Assembly (NCBI RefSeq): GCF_023898315.1
Contig: NC_064617.1
Coordinates: 694,777,494 to 694,841,493, forward strand
Source: Schistocerca nitens
Taxonomy: Eukaryota; Arthropoda; Insecta; Orthoptera; Acrididae
Direction: 5' to 3'
Length of the DNA stretch: 64,000 nt
The notes below the pieces were generated by a model. The model was not told where the DNA came from and did no database searches. It worked only from the letters and a program-made list of their open reading frames with translations. This document shows positions 41,630 to 54,305 of the stretch, piece after piece (the stretch's first letter is position 1; every line of letters starts with the position of its first letter). Both the position numbers and the translations under genes were made by a program.

Positions 41630-43000
41630 ACCAATCTATACACAGAAGGTTAAAGTAGCCTCCAACTAGTATTGTATGGTCTGTGTATTTCATGCTACTG
41701 ACCATACTCTTTCTTTGAGTGGCTCTAGATCTATCAGAATGGAGTCTGGTGGCTCTTAAAAACATCCAACAATTAACTTGGTGTCACCTACACCTGTTAT
41801 ACACAATTATACATCACGCTTAACTTCAAACTCAATAGAAACAATATTTTTGTCATCTGCAATGAGCAGTCTCTCTCCTCTGACCTCTGATCCATCTTTT
41901 CGATATATGTTCCATGATTCGCTAAATACCTTAGAGCTTTCCACTTCCAGCTCTTGGTCCGAAGAATAATTTGAGTAGGAAAACTTTCCTGGAAGGCAGT
42001 AAATTTGGGAACACTCTTACGAATACTTCAACACTTTACTGATAAAATTTTGACAGCTGAAGTGTCGTTATTCTGGATGCTGCCTGACTTACCTTGCTGT
42101 GTATTTACTGGTGCATGTTTATTGGAGCACCTCAAACTACCGTCTAGTCTGAGAAAAACCTTGTGCACTTCACAAGCACTCTGCTACTCGTAGCTGCTTT
42201 CTTTGTGTAGTGCACGGCTAACCTATCAAGGGGAGTCCTACAAATTCCCACACGATGATGCAGGTCTAGGAATCTGCAGCCAAGACTGTCACATAGCTGA
42301 CGAAGCTTTAGTTGAGACCTTCCACTCGGTCTCAAACCAAAGGACCCCGATCAGCTCTGGGAACAACTCCACCAGCCACCTGTCTGAACTGAGGATGGCC
42401 GCAGGACCCATGTGACAGGTGTCATTAGTGGCTGGTGTGAGCCGCAACCTCCAGACGATACATGCTGCACACTTAACAGCCACAGGCAAGGCTGCCTCCA
42501 CATCTCAGATGAGATGCCCTGACAGATGTACTGAGTGCGCAATGGCTTTTTTTCCAGCCCTGAACACTAAGTGCCTAAGGGGCTCCATAATGTGCCTAAC
42601 ATTGGAGCTCCTGATAACTAGTTAAACCCCCCTCCCAATGTGCCTGCTCGGATCCTGCTGAAAGAGTGGCCACCTGTCAACGCTCAGGATAAATGGGCGA
42701 GGCCAGCTGTCCAGTCTCCATGTTCGCCCCCACCTCGTGTGATGTGAATGAATTATCAGCTGCCCGTCACCCTGCTGTGAGGGCAGATCCACCTCATTGG
42801 GTACACTAGGAGATGCCTCAGAAGCAGTGCTCTCGGTCTAAACAAGCGATACCTGTGGTGTCCCATTTGACACACCAGAACCTCTGCCATCGTTACACCC
42901 CAAGGCATTACCCGGAAGGTGACTGACCATAGCTAAAAGCGCATTCAGCTCTTCACGAACTGCGACCAGCTCCTCCTGCATCCGTGCATATCCTAACCAT
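41630..43000 (-). pseudogene. LINE 5' remnant: endonuclease start and putative ORF1, minus orientation
   Basis: The minus strand near 41960-41690 reads FSESWNIYRKDGSEVRGE, then LLIADDKNIVSIEFEVKRD and TKLIVGCF-EPPDS. These match the LINE endonuclease pattern (Y-VYRKDR---GGGVLI; GC-YRPP-S). Upstream (42,900 to 42,250) broken frames without a clear domain occupy the place of ORF1. Assignment of ORF1 is by position only. The family is not the one of copy 1 and may belong with element A or B. Confidence 0.5.
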
Positions 43001-43004
43001 CCTA

Positions 43005-43975
43005 GCATGACTAACTGAAGAAGTAAACTATAAAAGCAGACAGAATGCTAGATATGCAACTTGCTGCCCTCCTGATGTGTCTCCAATGGACAGTCTTGAT
43101 CACCCCCACCTGATAAGTTCCTCAGCCCCGGATTCATACGGATTTCTTCTAGGTGTAATCAGCCTCCTCCTTCCTACTTCCATCTATAGTTCACATTACT
43201 CAATGTCTTTTATGAAGATTTGAGAGGAGCGAAGATTACAATAAACTTTCTAGATTACTTAGCTCGTCATGTTGAATTGATTCTAGCTCTTCTAGTATAG
43301 GGGTCTGATTCTTGAACCTGACATTGTCACATCAGATCCTCACAGTTGGTTTGAACTAAATAAATAAGATTGTAGTTGCAGCATCTTTTTACGTAAATAT
43401 ATTTTCTCACATTTTAATATATCATATAGTATTTTGATTTTTCACATTAACAAAGCCAAAATTACTACATTTGCACAAAAATGCAAAATTACATATGATC
43501 ACATTAGAGACATGCTTAAGACTACTACTACACTCGGCAGAAATAACATTATTCCAAAGGGTTTACAAATTTTCTTAACAAATAAATTTATACTAGTTTC
43601 TATTACTTTATTAATTTCAAATATTATTTCATAAATGAATGCAGAAATAAATACAGTAAACAGTACAGATTGCATTATTAATAACAGAAATTTTAAGTGT
43701 GCCAATAATTTGTAATTTCAAATGTTTCTAAGAAAAATAATTTTGACTGTACGGTCAGAACTGGTACTTACCGATTATGACATTGATACTAAAATATTTT
43801 ATAAAGTAATTGCTTTTCATAAATTTTAGCTAGAAATCTAACACACTGAGTATAAAATTATATCAAAGTTTTCAGAAAAGGAACTGAAATAATATTGACT
43901 TTTCCTGCCACCCCTTGGTCTCTGCCATCCATGACTTCTCACCAGGTTTAGTGATGCTGTTTGTTTGGTTGATTT
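43005..43975. other. AT-rich intronic stretch
   Basis: No gene or transposon was recognised. Confidence 0.45.
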
Positions 43976-43979
43976 CCTT

Positions 43980-45050
43980 TAGGATCCCAGCGACTTGGAT
44001 ATTCCGGGTTCCGGGTAATGAACTTGTTGCTCATCTGGTTTGGAGAGTGGGGTGGGTGTGGAGGGGGGGGAGGAGCGGGGGAGGGTAGTGGCCACCTAAC
44101 CCCTGTTTGTACTCATCTGGGGCAGATTGGCAGCTTTATGTCAAATTCCTTTTTGGTAAGTTGTGGGGTGACTGTAGTGGGAGGGGGGCTACCACAGTGC
44201 CTAATAAACTTCATGCCATCAGTGAGACTCCCAACACTTAGTGTTCTTCCTTCTGCCTCTACCAGTGGAGATCTACCATCCTGTGCAGTCTTCATATCGG
44301 CCATACTGGGTTGTTAGGTTGATGCATGGTTTTTTACTCCAGAATGAGCCACCTACCCTCCCCCCCCCCCCCCACACACACACACACACCATCCCCGCCT
44401 TCCACCCATCTGTGTAGTTGAGGGGCACCTACCACAGTGATCCATATTTTGCTGGAATGCCCCCGCCTTTTGGTTCTTTGCTTTAAAATACAATCTCCCA
44501 CTTTCCTTGTTCCGTAAGTTAGTGGATGACCCTTGCATGGTTAAGCCTGACCTCGACTTTCTTTGTGAAAGTGGTTTGTCCTCCCAGGTTTTAATCCCTG
44601 AATTTCTGTCTGGAATTGGAGTCCCTCAGTTAGCATTAGTGCTGGCATTCGTGTTGGTTATGGAGACCTAGGCCTTGCTTCCACACTGGCTTGGTTTCTC
44701 CCCCTCCCCTCCCTTTCTCTCCACATTTTGTCTGATCTTTTGTGCCATTCTGTTCTCCCCTTTTCTTGTGTCATCTTCCTTTGGTGTTGTCCCTGTTGTG
44801 TTGTGATCATGGTATGGTGTGGGGATCGGGAAGAGTTAGTGGTGTTTCTGGGGTGTATCTGCTCTCTCAATCCCATCCTGTTCTTTCCTCCTCTTAGTGC
44901 CCTGATGTTCCTTCTACCTCTTTGTATGTCTGTTTTCCCTTCCTCTTGATTGGATGATACTGTTTGTGTTGTTCCTCCCTTGGTTTCTGCACCTTAGATC
45001 ATGGGACCTATGACTTCAGCATTTGGTCTCATCTCCCAGTTAGCCAACCA
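43980..45050 (+). pseudogene. LINE RNase H and 3' end remnant, plus orientation
   Basis: At 43990-44040 the frame reads WIFRVPGNEL, matching the VPGHVGVPGNELAD motif of LINE RNase H. Downstream pieces include ILLECPRFW-like PAFWFFALKYNLP and LGIPVLIP-like LSSQVLIPEFLSGIG. Sequence ends with a GGGACCTATGACTTCAGCAT tail (45003-45033). Orientation and type suggest it is the 3' part of the copy-3 LINE, separated from it by the 41.6-44.0 kb block. G/C-rich runs and a short (CA)n at 44369-44390 lie within. Confidence 0.6.
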
Positions 45051-45059
45051 TCCATTTTA

Positions 45060-46860
45060 GTTGGCAATGAGGCAAATGTGGTAAAATTTTTGAAGTGTCT
45101 GGACTTCAACCTGTACTTTTAGGATTGAGGATTTAGTATGTTATCAGAGGACCTAGCTCCTCAATTTCTAGCCCAGCATTCAGCCAGCTGCCTTTGTCTG
45201 TTGTATGATTTTAAATTTTTCAGATGAACTTCTCCTTTACAGAAAATTCTAAAAGTTACAAATAATTTGATTTTAGTAATTTCTTTTTGTATATGTGTAT
45301 GGGAGGGGAGGGGGGGGGGCAGGGGGGGTCAAGGTGTGCATGTACATTTTAGTATGGATTCTGAAGACCTGGCTGTCACTCATGGAAAGCGATATAGGAT
45401 CCTCATCAGTTCACTACTACCAATGTTCTTTCACCAGAATTAGAATACTGGTATCCATGTAACTTGCTCATGGCATTAGTGCCTGTGACAACCCTACTCA
45501 TAGTAAACTGGCAAGCCATTTGTCAAGACGTGACCAGTGCTATTTGCAGCAGTCTCAGCCTAGACATCATTGCTTCTGAATCTCAAAGGCTGGGATCAAT
45601 ATGATCAGTTACCACACTGATCGCTTGTCTGTAGAATCATCACCTCTCCCATATGTCTTTGTGTTAGCCCTAACACACGTGGTTCAGAGCGTAGTAGGCT
45701 TCGACTCGTCATGCTTTTTGAAGTGCAGGTAGCTTTTTTTTCCCTCATAGAGTAACCGATGAATATTGTTATCTTCAGGATATTAACAGCTGCTTAAAGG
45801 GAATGTCTGAATTGCACCTTGGGATTGCTCTTATTCTCTCTATGATGAAATTGAGAGCTTTGGCCACTTCTCCGCTCTCTTTTAGGTTGATTTTAGAGCA
45901 AATACACAAATATATAAAAAAGAAAGCAAAATTATCTTGAATTGGCCAAGAATGAAATGTTATTTTCAATTGTGCCACTTGCCTAAAATGGAACCACAAA
46001 TACCTAATTCAGTGTATCTGTAGATGGCTTCAAAACCCATTCCTTCTAACTGCAAATCCCTTGCCTAATACAGCTTTATGTCAATCGGTACAGCATTTAG
46101 TTTGTATAAAGTAACAAAGATGTATCATAAGTGTATCTAATTTTATTTTAGGTGTATCTGAGGACCATGAGTAATTTAAACCATACACAAATTATATAAC
46201 AGTTGTATATTATATTACACCTACATTGCAACTTTGTGCTGTTTCACTTTCAAGATGTAACCTGTCTCATATCCAGCTTCCTCTGCATTCTCAGAACTTC
46301 ACTATTCATTTTTCATCACGCTCACTCCACTAACATCCTTAATAAAAAAAATTATCGTAAACAAACGAAATGTTTAGAGTCTTGCGACCAGGCAGGTCAC
46401 AGTGTACTAAAGTTTGAGTTTTTCTGGCAGTTCCCTCTAAAAGTTGCCAGTTGTCCAGAAAACGGTATTTGCAACGTTAACAGCTTCATTTGACAACATT
46501 AACCAATGCCTCATTGGGGCTAAAGTTTAGAAAAAACTGCAATTTTTGGCACAAAATAAGCTTTTTCCCCTTAAAAATGGAATAAATGCTTTCATAGGAA
46601 ATTTTGTTTCCTAGAAGTCTTATTCTCCTAACATTTTTGCTAAAACTTGCAGATTTAAATAGTAATTAGTATTTTTGAGGTGAAGTCGCAGTGCACATTC
46701 TCTTGAGAGAATTTTCATGTAGGGGTATAAAACCATCACTACTTTCAATTAGATGTGCTTTACAGATTTTATTTTGTTGTATTTTTCATGGTGAACACTA
46801 AGAAGGATTTAGTTGAAGATATTTTCAAAAGTGAATGGAACACCGTCCAAATATAAAATG
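45060..46860. other. Intronic stretch with a G-run only
   Basis: Apart from a G-rich run at about 45302-45329, nothing was recognised on either strand. Confidence 0.45.
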
Positions 46861-46874
46861 AAGCAATTCAAAGA

Positions 46875-47257
46875 AACAATATTATGAAAAGAAAAGTTGC
46901 TGCTCTCCTTAAAGCAGGGATGACGAGTCACAGACAGGCACAACCAAAATACTGTCTCAAATTAGCTTTTGGCCACTTTTGGCAACTTTGTAGGAAACAA
47001 GATGCTCGCGCGCCCCCACACACACAAACGCAACTCATACACATGAGTACAGTCTTGGGCAGCTGAGTGTGGCTTCAGCTGCCAGAGACTGCAGTGTGTG
47101 CGCACGCATGTGTCGTATATTTTCGACAAAGGCCTCATTGGCCAAAAGCGTATTTGTGACAGTCTTTTTGTTGTGTCTATCTGCAACTCAGCATCTCCGC
47201 TATATACTGAGTAGCAACTTTCGTAATATTGTTACATTCCATCCTGGATTTTCCGTT
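46875..47257. mobile_element. Palindromic CA/TG-core repeat with 12-bp target duplication
   Basis: Flanked by a perfect GCAATTCAAAGA (46863-46874 and 47258-47269). It begins AACAATATTATGAAAAG and ends CATTCCATCCTGGATTTTCC, the same start and end as the copy at 16098-16540. The arms hold the CAGACAGGCACAAC and TCTTTTTGTTGTG signatures. The core is a short, decayed CA tract (about 47015-47030). Confidence 0.9.
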
Positions 47258-47269
47258 GCAATTCAAAGA

Positions 47270-48390
47270 CAAGATGATTAAAGCTAGTGGGAAATTCATA
47301 ACAAATAGTTTTTCAGTTTATTTAATCAATCATATTAATACATTATGCAATTTATGTATTTTTAAATTTTACATAAAATTTTGCAGTTAATTTTTTAATA
47401 GCTTAGATTAAGTTATTTTTGAAGAACGAGAAAAAATTGTCTGTTTTCAGATACAACTAGTAAAAGCAACTGTCCTTGTTCCTGAATTAATTTTTACCTC
47501 ATTTTTGCTTTGTCATAAACATTCCTGGAACAGTTCACTATTTTTGTAGTTGTAAATTATATTGGCTTGATATCAATATTTAAAAATTTGTTTTCGATTT
47601 CAAACCTTTTAAAAATGTTGTTAAAAGAGAAACAGACAGACAAACAAAAAATATGTATATTTTTGCCCATTAAATGGTAAAATGATGCTTTTACATCATA
47701 ATCAGCCTCATCATTTTCTACCTCGAATAGTAATTCATTGACACACTTCTTTTTCTCTTTCCTAGTTAGGTCAACAAGCCTGAAATTTTTTCAAAGTGTG
47801 TGACTGACGACTGCTGCTCATCTCCATTTTGTAGTTAAGAACTTTTAGAATTATTCTAAAATATGGTAGCAACACACTAAATACAGATGATTGCTCTTTA
47901 ATAATTGGTCCTAAGGTGACCAATATTTTCTTTCATTATATGATAACATATTGCCAGGATTTCCCTGTCCTCATTGTTCAAGTACTAATAATAAAACTTT
48001 TGACTGAGTGATATTCAGACTATTTTAGAGCTGGGGAATGCCTATGAACAAATCTCCATTGTCACAGATACATGAAATTGCTACGTTCTCTATGTTCTCA
48101 TTACTGTATGTAAAATTTTGGGAAGTAACTTCCCACTGCTGTGCGCTGCAGCTTCCTTTAAATTTTTGATCATATCTGTTTTTATAGTCAGAACAACTTT
48201 CAGAATGGCAGACAGGATGTCTTTACATAGGTCAGCAGCCATAAAAATGCACAAATACACAAAATTTATCAGTCTTTGACGGACTTTATTATTTTGTACA
48301 TTATGGCCAACTGTTATCAGATCAAATGCTATAAAACATCAGTACTAAGTATAGCACCAAAATGTACACATTTGTATAAAGTGAACAAGA
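47270..48390. other. AT-rich intronic stretch
   Basis: Nothing recognisable. Confidence 0.45.
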
Positions 48391-48393
48391 TTC

Positions 48394-48395
<2 letters not shown>

Positions 48396-48440
<45 letters not shown>

Positions 48441-48560
48441 TTATTAGAGAAAGAGCTGAAGTTCAAAAGCTAGTGGAAAGACTGCTTTCTGTTGCATGTT
48501 CATATGCCTCACAGATCAGTCAGCTGTAGGTGAGTGGTGCCCTTTCTTTTATTTTAAGTA
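48396..48560. repeat. (GT)n microsatellite with a one-sided repeat arm
   Basis: About 40 bases of GT (48396-48435) followed by AAGCTAGTGGAAAGACTGCT and GGTGAGTGGTGCCCTTTC. This resembles the right half of a palindromic microsatellite repeat, but its arm differs from the two main families. Confidence 0.55.
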
Positions 48561-49166
48561 ATAAAGGTAATTCTTCAGTTCAACATCTCTTCAGCATTGT
48601 AATGATACCTTCTCTTTATTTTTGCTTATACTTCCTCTGCTTGTGGAAAATTGTCCTCCATGTCTTGTTACGTCTTTTCCACTTCCTCTGATGTGCATCT
48701 AATTGTTGCTACAGATTCCAGTTCTGTTTTTATAGTCGGAACAGCTGTTTCCATTTTCAAAAACTAAAATATAAACTTCACTTAAAAATTTTTTCCATAT
48801 TTGTCTAATCAAGCCATGTTAACTGTTTTTCTTTTCTTCCCCCTCTTGATTCATCTGATTTATAAATCGCATGTCAGTATTTCCCATACAACCAGAATGT
48901 CCTTTTCGTCTGTGGTGTAACAACATCCTGCTGATAACCGAGATCAAATAGGTTTTCGTCAAAATTATACTTGAAAGATACTTTCCAATTTTGAGCAGTG
49001 CCAACAGATCTAGTAGGTTTTTTATTTCTTCCCACTCCTCTTACAGTTTTCCCAGCTTTTCTTTGATGTGTTTTTGTTTGATGTGTCTCACAGCTGTTTC
49101 TTGTGTTGAAAGTATTGAAGCTTCCCTGTGATTCAGTTTCATTTTGAGCATCCTATAAAATAAACT

Positions 49167-49286
49167 GTGAAAAGGATATACTGCTACTCACTGTAAAGAT
49201 GACATGTTGAGTTGCAGACAGGCACAATAAAAAAGACTGTTACACATTTAGTTTTTCTCCAAAGATTTCTTCAGAAAAAAAGCGCG

Positions 49287-49350
<64 letters not shown>

Positions 49351-49420
49351 ATCAGCCACACTTCATGAACATGTGACCACTATCTCCAGCTGCTGCCGCC
49401 AGACTGTGGCTCATAAATAA
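49167..49420. repeat. Left arm of the palindromic CA/TG-core repeat
   Basis: GTGAAAAGGATATACTGCTA through GTTGCAGACAGGCACAATAA matches the left arm of the family. A mixed (CG)n(CA)n tract follows at about 49283-49348. The right arm is absent. Confidence 0.75.
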
Positions 49421-50059
49421 GATGGCATAGGATGTGCCACGTGAATACCCACGGCAATACCATGGATAAATGGTCAGCATGTTGCTATATTTTCCACTGA
49501 GAAAATGTAACATAATGGTGAAACTGACTCATTCCGAATCACATTGGTAGGTTACAATTATTATCAATAAAACATTCAAATGATTGACTAGGTGATCCCC
49601 TTTCCCTACTACAAAAATTGCCAATTGCCCAGAAAAAGATACTGTAAAAGTTTCAGGTGAACTTCATAATGTTTACATTGAATCATTGTGGTTAAAATTT
49701 AGAATAAAAGCGATATTTAGCACAAAAAGAAAATTGTTCTTTCAGAGAGTGGAAGCCATTTGTCCTAGAAGCCATATTTTCATCTTGAAACTGAAATTAC
49801 CAATAGGAAAATTTACTTTTTTGATGTTTTATTTTCATCACTTTTTTGTTAAAATTTGTATCTGCATTTGCTTTGCACATTTTCAAACTGTTAGGTTTGT
49901 TAAGTGAATTTTAAAGGACAGTGACTGTACCTTCAATGACTACAGCCTCAATAAGCCCGGCTCAAAGAAAGCAGGCACCATTTTAATTGCTCATATGTCT
50001 ATAAATCAGTTGAAATAGGTAGTCATCTAATTGTAAAGTCTTACTCAGTTTATTTGACC

Positions 50060-52166
50060 AAACAATGGAAAGCCCAGTTTGGAATATCAACAGTATTATG
50101 AAAAGGGTAGATTGCTAATCACTGTAAAGATGACTCGTTGAGTTGCTAGACACACAAACCACACCTCACGCACTCATGGCTGGTATCTCCAGCCACTGCA
50201 GCCAGATTCTAACAATGACAGCAAATGAACTTTTCCCACAGTTAGTGATAGGCTAGCAGTCATTCTTCATAATACACAATAAAAGTGTTTTCCTAGACTT
50301 TAACTTAGTAAACACTGCTAATACTACCAAATAGCCACAGTATTCTCTCCCTAACAGCATCTATATATGTCTGAAAACTAAATTTAAGACACACATCAAC
50401 TGTGTTTTATTACCTGATGTTTGTTTATTAGTTAATGTTCCATGGATCATCTGAATTATTGTTTTATTGAAATGGTATGGAATGAGTCGGTTTACAGGAT
50501 ATGTGTGCATGATTACTGTTAAAATTAATGGCCAACCTATTCAGTGGCCATTTAGAGGAATCCTTCCTAAACATCCAGAATCCCAAACCCCTCACCTAGT
50601 TCACATTTATTGATGACATCTTCGTGATCTGAATCGAGGTTGAAGACACACTATCCACATTCCTCCAGAACCTCAACACACCGTCCCAAATTCGCTTCAC
50701 CTGGTCCTACTCAACCCAACAAACCACTTTCCTTGATGTTGACCTCCACCTCAAAGATGGCTATATTAGTACCTCCATCCATATTGAACCTGCCAACCAC
50801 CAGCAATACCTCCACTTAGACAGCTTCTATCCATTCCATACCAAGAAGTTCCTTCCGTACAGCCTAGCCACCCATGACCCTCGCATCTTTAGTGATGAGT
50901 GGTCCCTCTCAAATTATACTGAGGGCCTTATTGAGGTCTTTACAGACTGTAATTACCCTCCCATCCTTGTACAAAAGCAGATCTCCCACGCCTTATCTTC
51001 AGTCACCCAACATCTCCCAAAGTCCCAGTGTCCAACCAGAGGGGATCATTCCCTTCATGACTCAGTATCCCCCAGGTCTGGAGCCACTGAATTATAGTCT
51101 CCGCTAGGGTTTCGACTACCTCCCATAATGCCCTGAAATGAGAAATGTCCTACCCACTATCCTTCCCACCCCTCCCATAGTGGTATTCTGCTGCCCACCA
51201 AACTTACACAATATCCTCGTCCATCCCTACACAGCCCCTGCTCCAACCTTGCCTCGTGGCTTGTAGTAGACCTAGATGCAAGACCTGTCCCATACATCCC
51301 CTCATCACCACCTACTCCAGTCTGGGTACAAACATCACCTACCCCATCAGGGACAGGGTTGCCTGTGAAATGAGTCATGTGACCTACAAGCTAAGGTGCA
51401 ACCACAATGCTGCATTCTACATGGGCATGGCAAACAACAAATTGTCTGTCTGTATGAATGTCCACCGATAAACTGTGGCCAAGAAACAGTTGGACTATGC
51501 TATTGCTGAGCATGTTGCCAAACACTACATGCTTCATTTTAGTGAATGCTTCACAGCCTGTGCCACGTGGGTCCTTCCCACCAACACCAGCTCAAGTGCA
51601 CAGATCAGAACTCTCCTTGCAATATATCCTACATTCCCCTAACCCTTGTGGCCTCAACTTTTGTTAGTCATTCTCCTTATCAATCCAGTCTCTTCCCTGT
51701 TTCCATTCTAGCACTACTCAGCCCTCTATCCTACCAACGCATCCCCAGTCTTTTTTCTCTCCTTTTCCGCAAACCCCCCTCCCTCTGTCTAACCTCCCAA
51801 GTGCCCCTATCTGTCCCGTTTTCCACCTCATCCCTGCACATTCTCAGCAACACTTTACTGTCCCTGACCCCTACCATGCTATCCCTCCCTCTCCCACCCC
51901 AGCCCCGTCCTTAACTCCATCTAGTTGCCTCTCCCATAATGCCCTGCTGCTTGCAGTCTGGCTCTAGGTGCCAGAGACTGTAGTCGTGTGTGTTAGTTGT
52001 GTTTGCGTGAGTGTGTGCATTTGTGTATGTTGTCTACTTTTGACAAAGCTAACTTCCCGACAGTCTTTTTGTTGTGCTTTTCTGCGACTCAGCATCTCTG
52101 CTATATGGTGAGTAGCAACAATTCTTTTCATATAATGTTACATTCCATCCTGGACATTCCATTGTT
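50060..52166 (+). mobile_element. Penelope-like element bounded by long inverted repeats
   Basis: The left boundary AACAATGGAAAGCCCAGTTT and the right boundary (reversed) AACAATGGAATGTCCAGGAT open arms of about 110 bp that belong to the palindromic CA/TG family. Between them lies plus-strand Penelope-type coding sequence. The left arm is followed by about 270 bp of unrelated or decayed sequence, so the N-terminal half of the RT is missing. No direct flanking duplication was found. Confidence 0.8.
50560..51560 (+). pseudogene. Penelope-like RT C-terminus and GIY-YIG endonuclease relic
   Basis: The frame at 50606 opens with FIDDIFVI (the YxDD box) followed by a stop. FTWSYSTQQTTFLDVDLHL, GYISTSIHIEPANHQQYLHL and FHTKKFLPYSLATHDPRIFS follow, a diagnostic Penelope RT block order. 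A linker with RPRCKTCPIHPLI (about 51273-51312) precedes the GIY-YIG region: VTYKLRC then AFYMGMANNKLS and a closing HR (about 51380-51470), matching the usual VVYLIxC-x-YVGxT-xLxxRxxxHR. The GIY core reads VTY and the YIG core reads YMG. Several stops and frameshifts make it non-functional. Confidence 0.85.
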
Positions 52167-52845
52167 GGACTTTGTGATTTTATTCCATATTTTGTGTATG
52201 AACATACCTTAGAGCCTTTGTGCCCATTATAGTAACAGTTTGTCTTCTTCGGTGTGTGTCCATTATTTTTGAAATATCAAAACACAGCCTACTTACATTT
52301 GTATTATGGAGCCCCTTTTGTTAATAAAACCTCTTAGTTCATTTCTTTATTAAAGGGCTTACACTCCAAAACTGAAATATGGCACGAGCACATATACTTA
52401 AAAATTTGGCTTTCCATTCACATACATTTGCCTGCTTGTTTGTGAAATTCAGAACTCCTTCACACTGTCTAATATCAACATTTCACTTTATTCATACAAA
52501 CTTAGAAAAGTAGAAACATCCTGGAATCCAAATGAAGGTGTGTGATCCTTGCAAAGCCTAATAAAATAAGCCAAAGTGGGAGAAAGTTCACTTATAATGC
52601 AGTTCTAATAAATGTATAAGAGAGTAATTTCCTTTAATATATGTAAAAGTGACAAATATATACTGTACATAAAAAATTTGATATCCTGTACATGTTTCTA
52701 GATATCTTTGTCAAGATGTATTTGGATGCAAATATTTGCTACATATGTTATTGACCAGTAAATTTAAGGTATATCTACATTTTGGCACAACATATTTTTT
52801 TGATTTTCTGTAACTCAACCAATTCTGGTTGTAAATGCCTTTGTA

Positions 52846-54186
52846 TGGGGGCTATTCAGAAAGTAGGAAATGTTTTGGCATTAAAAAAAAAAAAACTAAG
52901 TACAAGAAATACACTTTATTATATGCATCTGAAAGAGCGACTGACATAGTACTTTTCCACATAGTCACCCAACACATTTAGGCACTTACCATAGCAGTAG
53001 ACAAGCTTTGAGAGACCTTCGTCATAAAATTCTGCCGCCTGAGACTTCAGCCAGTGAGTCACGCCCACCTGGAGTTCCACGTCGTTATCAAAGCGCTGCG
53101 TTGCAAGCCAATTCTTCATCTTGGGAAACCAAGTGGAAGTTGCTTGGTGCAAGGTCGGGGCTGTAGGACAGGTGAGGGAAAATTTCCCATTTGAATGAAT
53201 TAAGGAGTTCTTTAGTGTGGTTTGCTGTGTGAGATCGGGCATTGTTGTGCAGAAACAAAATTTTGGACGTCGGCTTTTCTCAGCATTTGTTTTGAACTGC
53301 TCTTCTAAGGCTGTGCAAAGTTTGACAGTACTGGGCAGAATTTATGGTTGCTCCACATTCGAGAAAATCAATAAGAAGCACACCTTGCCTGTCCCAAAAC
53401 ACTGTTGCCATCAACTTCCTTGCTGACAAGGTTTGCAAACATTTTATTGGTTTTTGGGGTGACCTTGTGTGCCCCCACTCCATGGACTGTAATTTTGTCT
53501 CGCAATTGACATGTTTCACCCAAGTCTCATCACCGGTTATGGTTCCATCCAGTAATGAATCGCCATGTTTGTGGTAGGCCTCCAGAAATGTCAACGTTGC
53601 CCCCATTCGCTCTTCTTTATGGTGCTCTGTAAGCATTTTGGGCACCCATTGTGCACAAAATTTGTGGTAGCTTAGCTTTTGAATGACAATTTCAAACAAC
53701 AAAGTCCATGAAACTTGTGGAAAAGGAAGCAAAAGCTTCATTATTATGAAGCAATGGTTTTCACTAATCATTTCATCAACTTTAGCGACAAGATCATCAG
53801 TCACAATGCTCGAGCGTCCACTCGTCTCTTCATCATGAACATTGGTTTGGCCATTTTTAAACCAAATGTAACATTTCCAGACAGAACATTCACTCATTAC
53901 ATTGTTTCCCTACAATTTGCACAGTTCACGATAAATTTCTGTAGGTTTTAGGTTTTTTGCCAACAAAAACGGTATCACAGACCGCACCTCACAACTGGCG
54001 GGATTTTCCATTTGCAGCGCACATTTCAAATTTGAATATTCAGAAAACCAGGTGCGCAGAGGAGTTCCCGCTGTTACGGATGGATGCCGACTGAGTTGCC
54101 AAGCATGCACATACCAAAATATACGCGATTAGGGTGCACCTAGCGGAGTCAGATGGAATCGTTCTCTACTTTCTGAATAGCCCTCA
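52846..54186 (-). mobile_element. Mariner element with intact ends and TA duplications
   Basis: 1,341 bp between TA at 52844-52845 and 54187-54188. Left end TGGGGGCTATTCAGAAAGTAG; right end reversed TGAGGGCTATTCAGAAAGTAG, so about 20 of 21 bases match. The minus strand carries the transposase described separately. Size and structure are those of a standard mariner. Confidence 0.95.
52919..54011 (-). pseudogene. Mariner transposase, nearly complete, catalytic residues two and three changed to Asn
   Basis: Starting at about 54011 (MENPASCEVRSVIPFLLAKN) the frame has an early TAG near 53910, then continues WFKNGQTNVHDEETSGRSS, VPKMLTEHHKEERMG and TGDETWVKH (first Asp intact). After a frameshift the second motif reads LHNNARSHT where mariners have LHDNARPHT. 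The third reads SPDLAPSNFHL where they have SPDLAPSDFHL. Both changes are Asp to Asn. The C-terminus reads EFYDEGLSKLVYCYGKCLNV and DYVEK. With one stop, at least two frameshifts and two lost catalytic residues it is inactive. Confidence 0.9.
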
Positions 54187-54204
54187 TATTTCATTTCACA
54201 ATTA

Positions 54205-54305
54205 TGAACAGGATAGATTACTGCTCATCGTATAGCGGAGACGCTGAGTCGCAGATAGGCACAACAAAAAGAACGTCAAACAAGTAAGCCTGCAGCCACA
54301 AAGGG
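54205..54305. repeat. Left arm fragment of the palindromic CA/TG-core repeat
   Basis: AACAGGATAGATTACTGCTC through GCTGAGTCGCAGATAGGCAC and AACAAAAAGAACGTC match the family left arm. Lies immediately right of the mariner. Confidence 0.75.
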
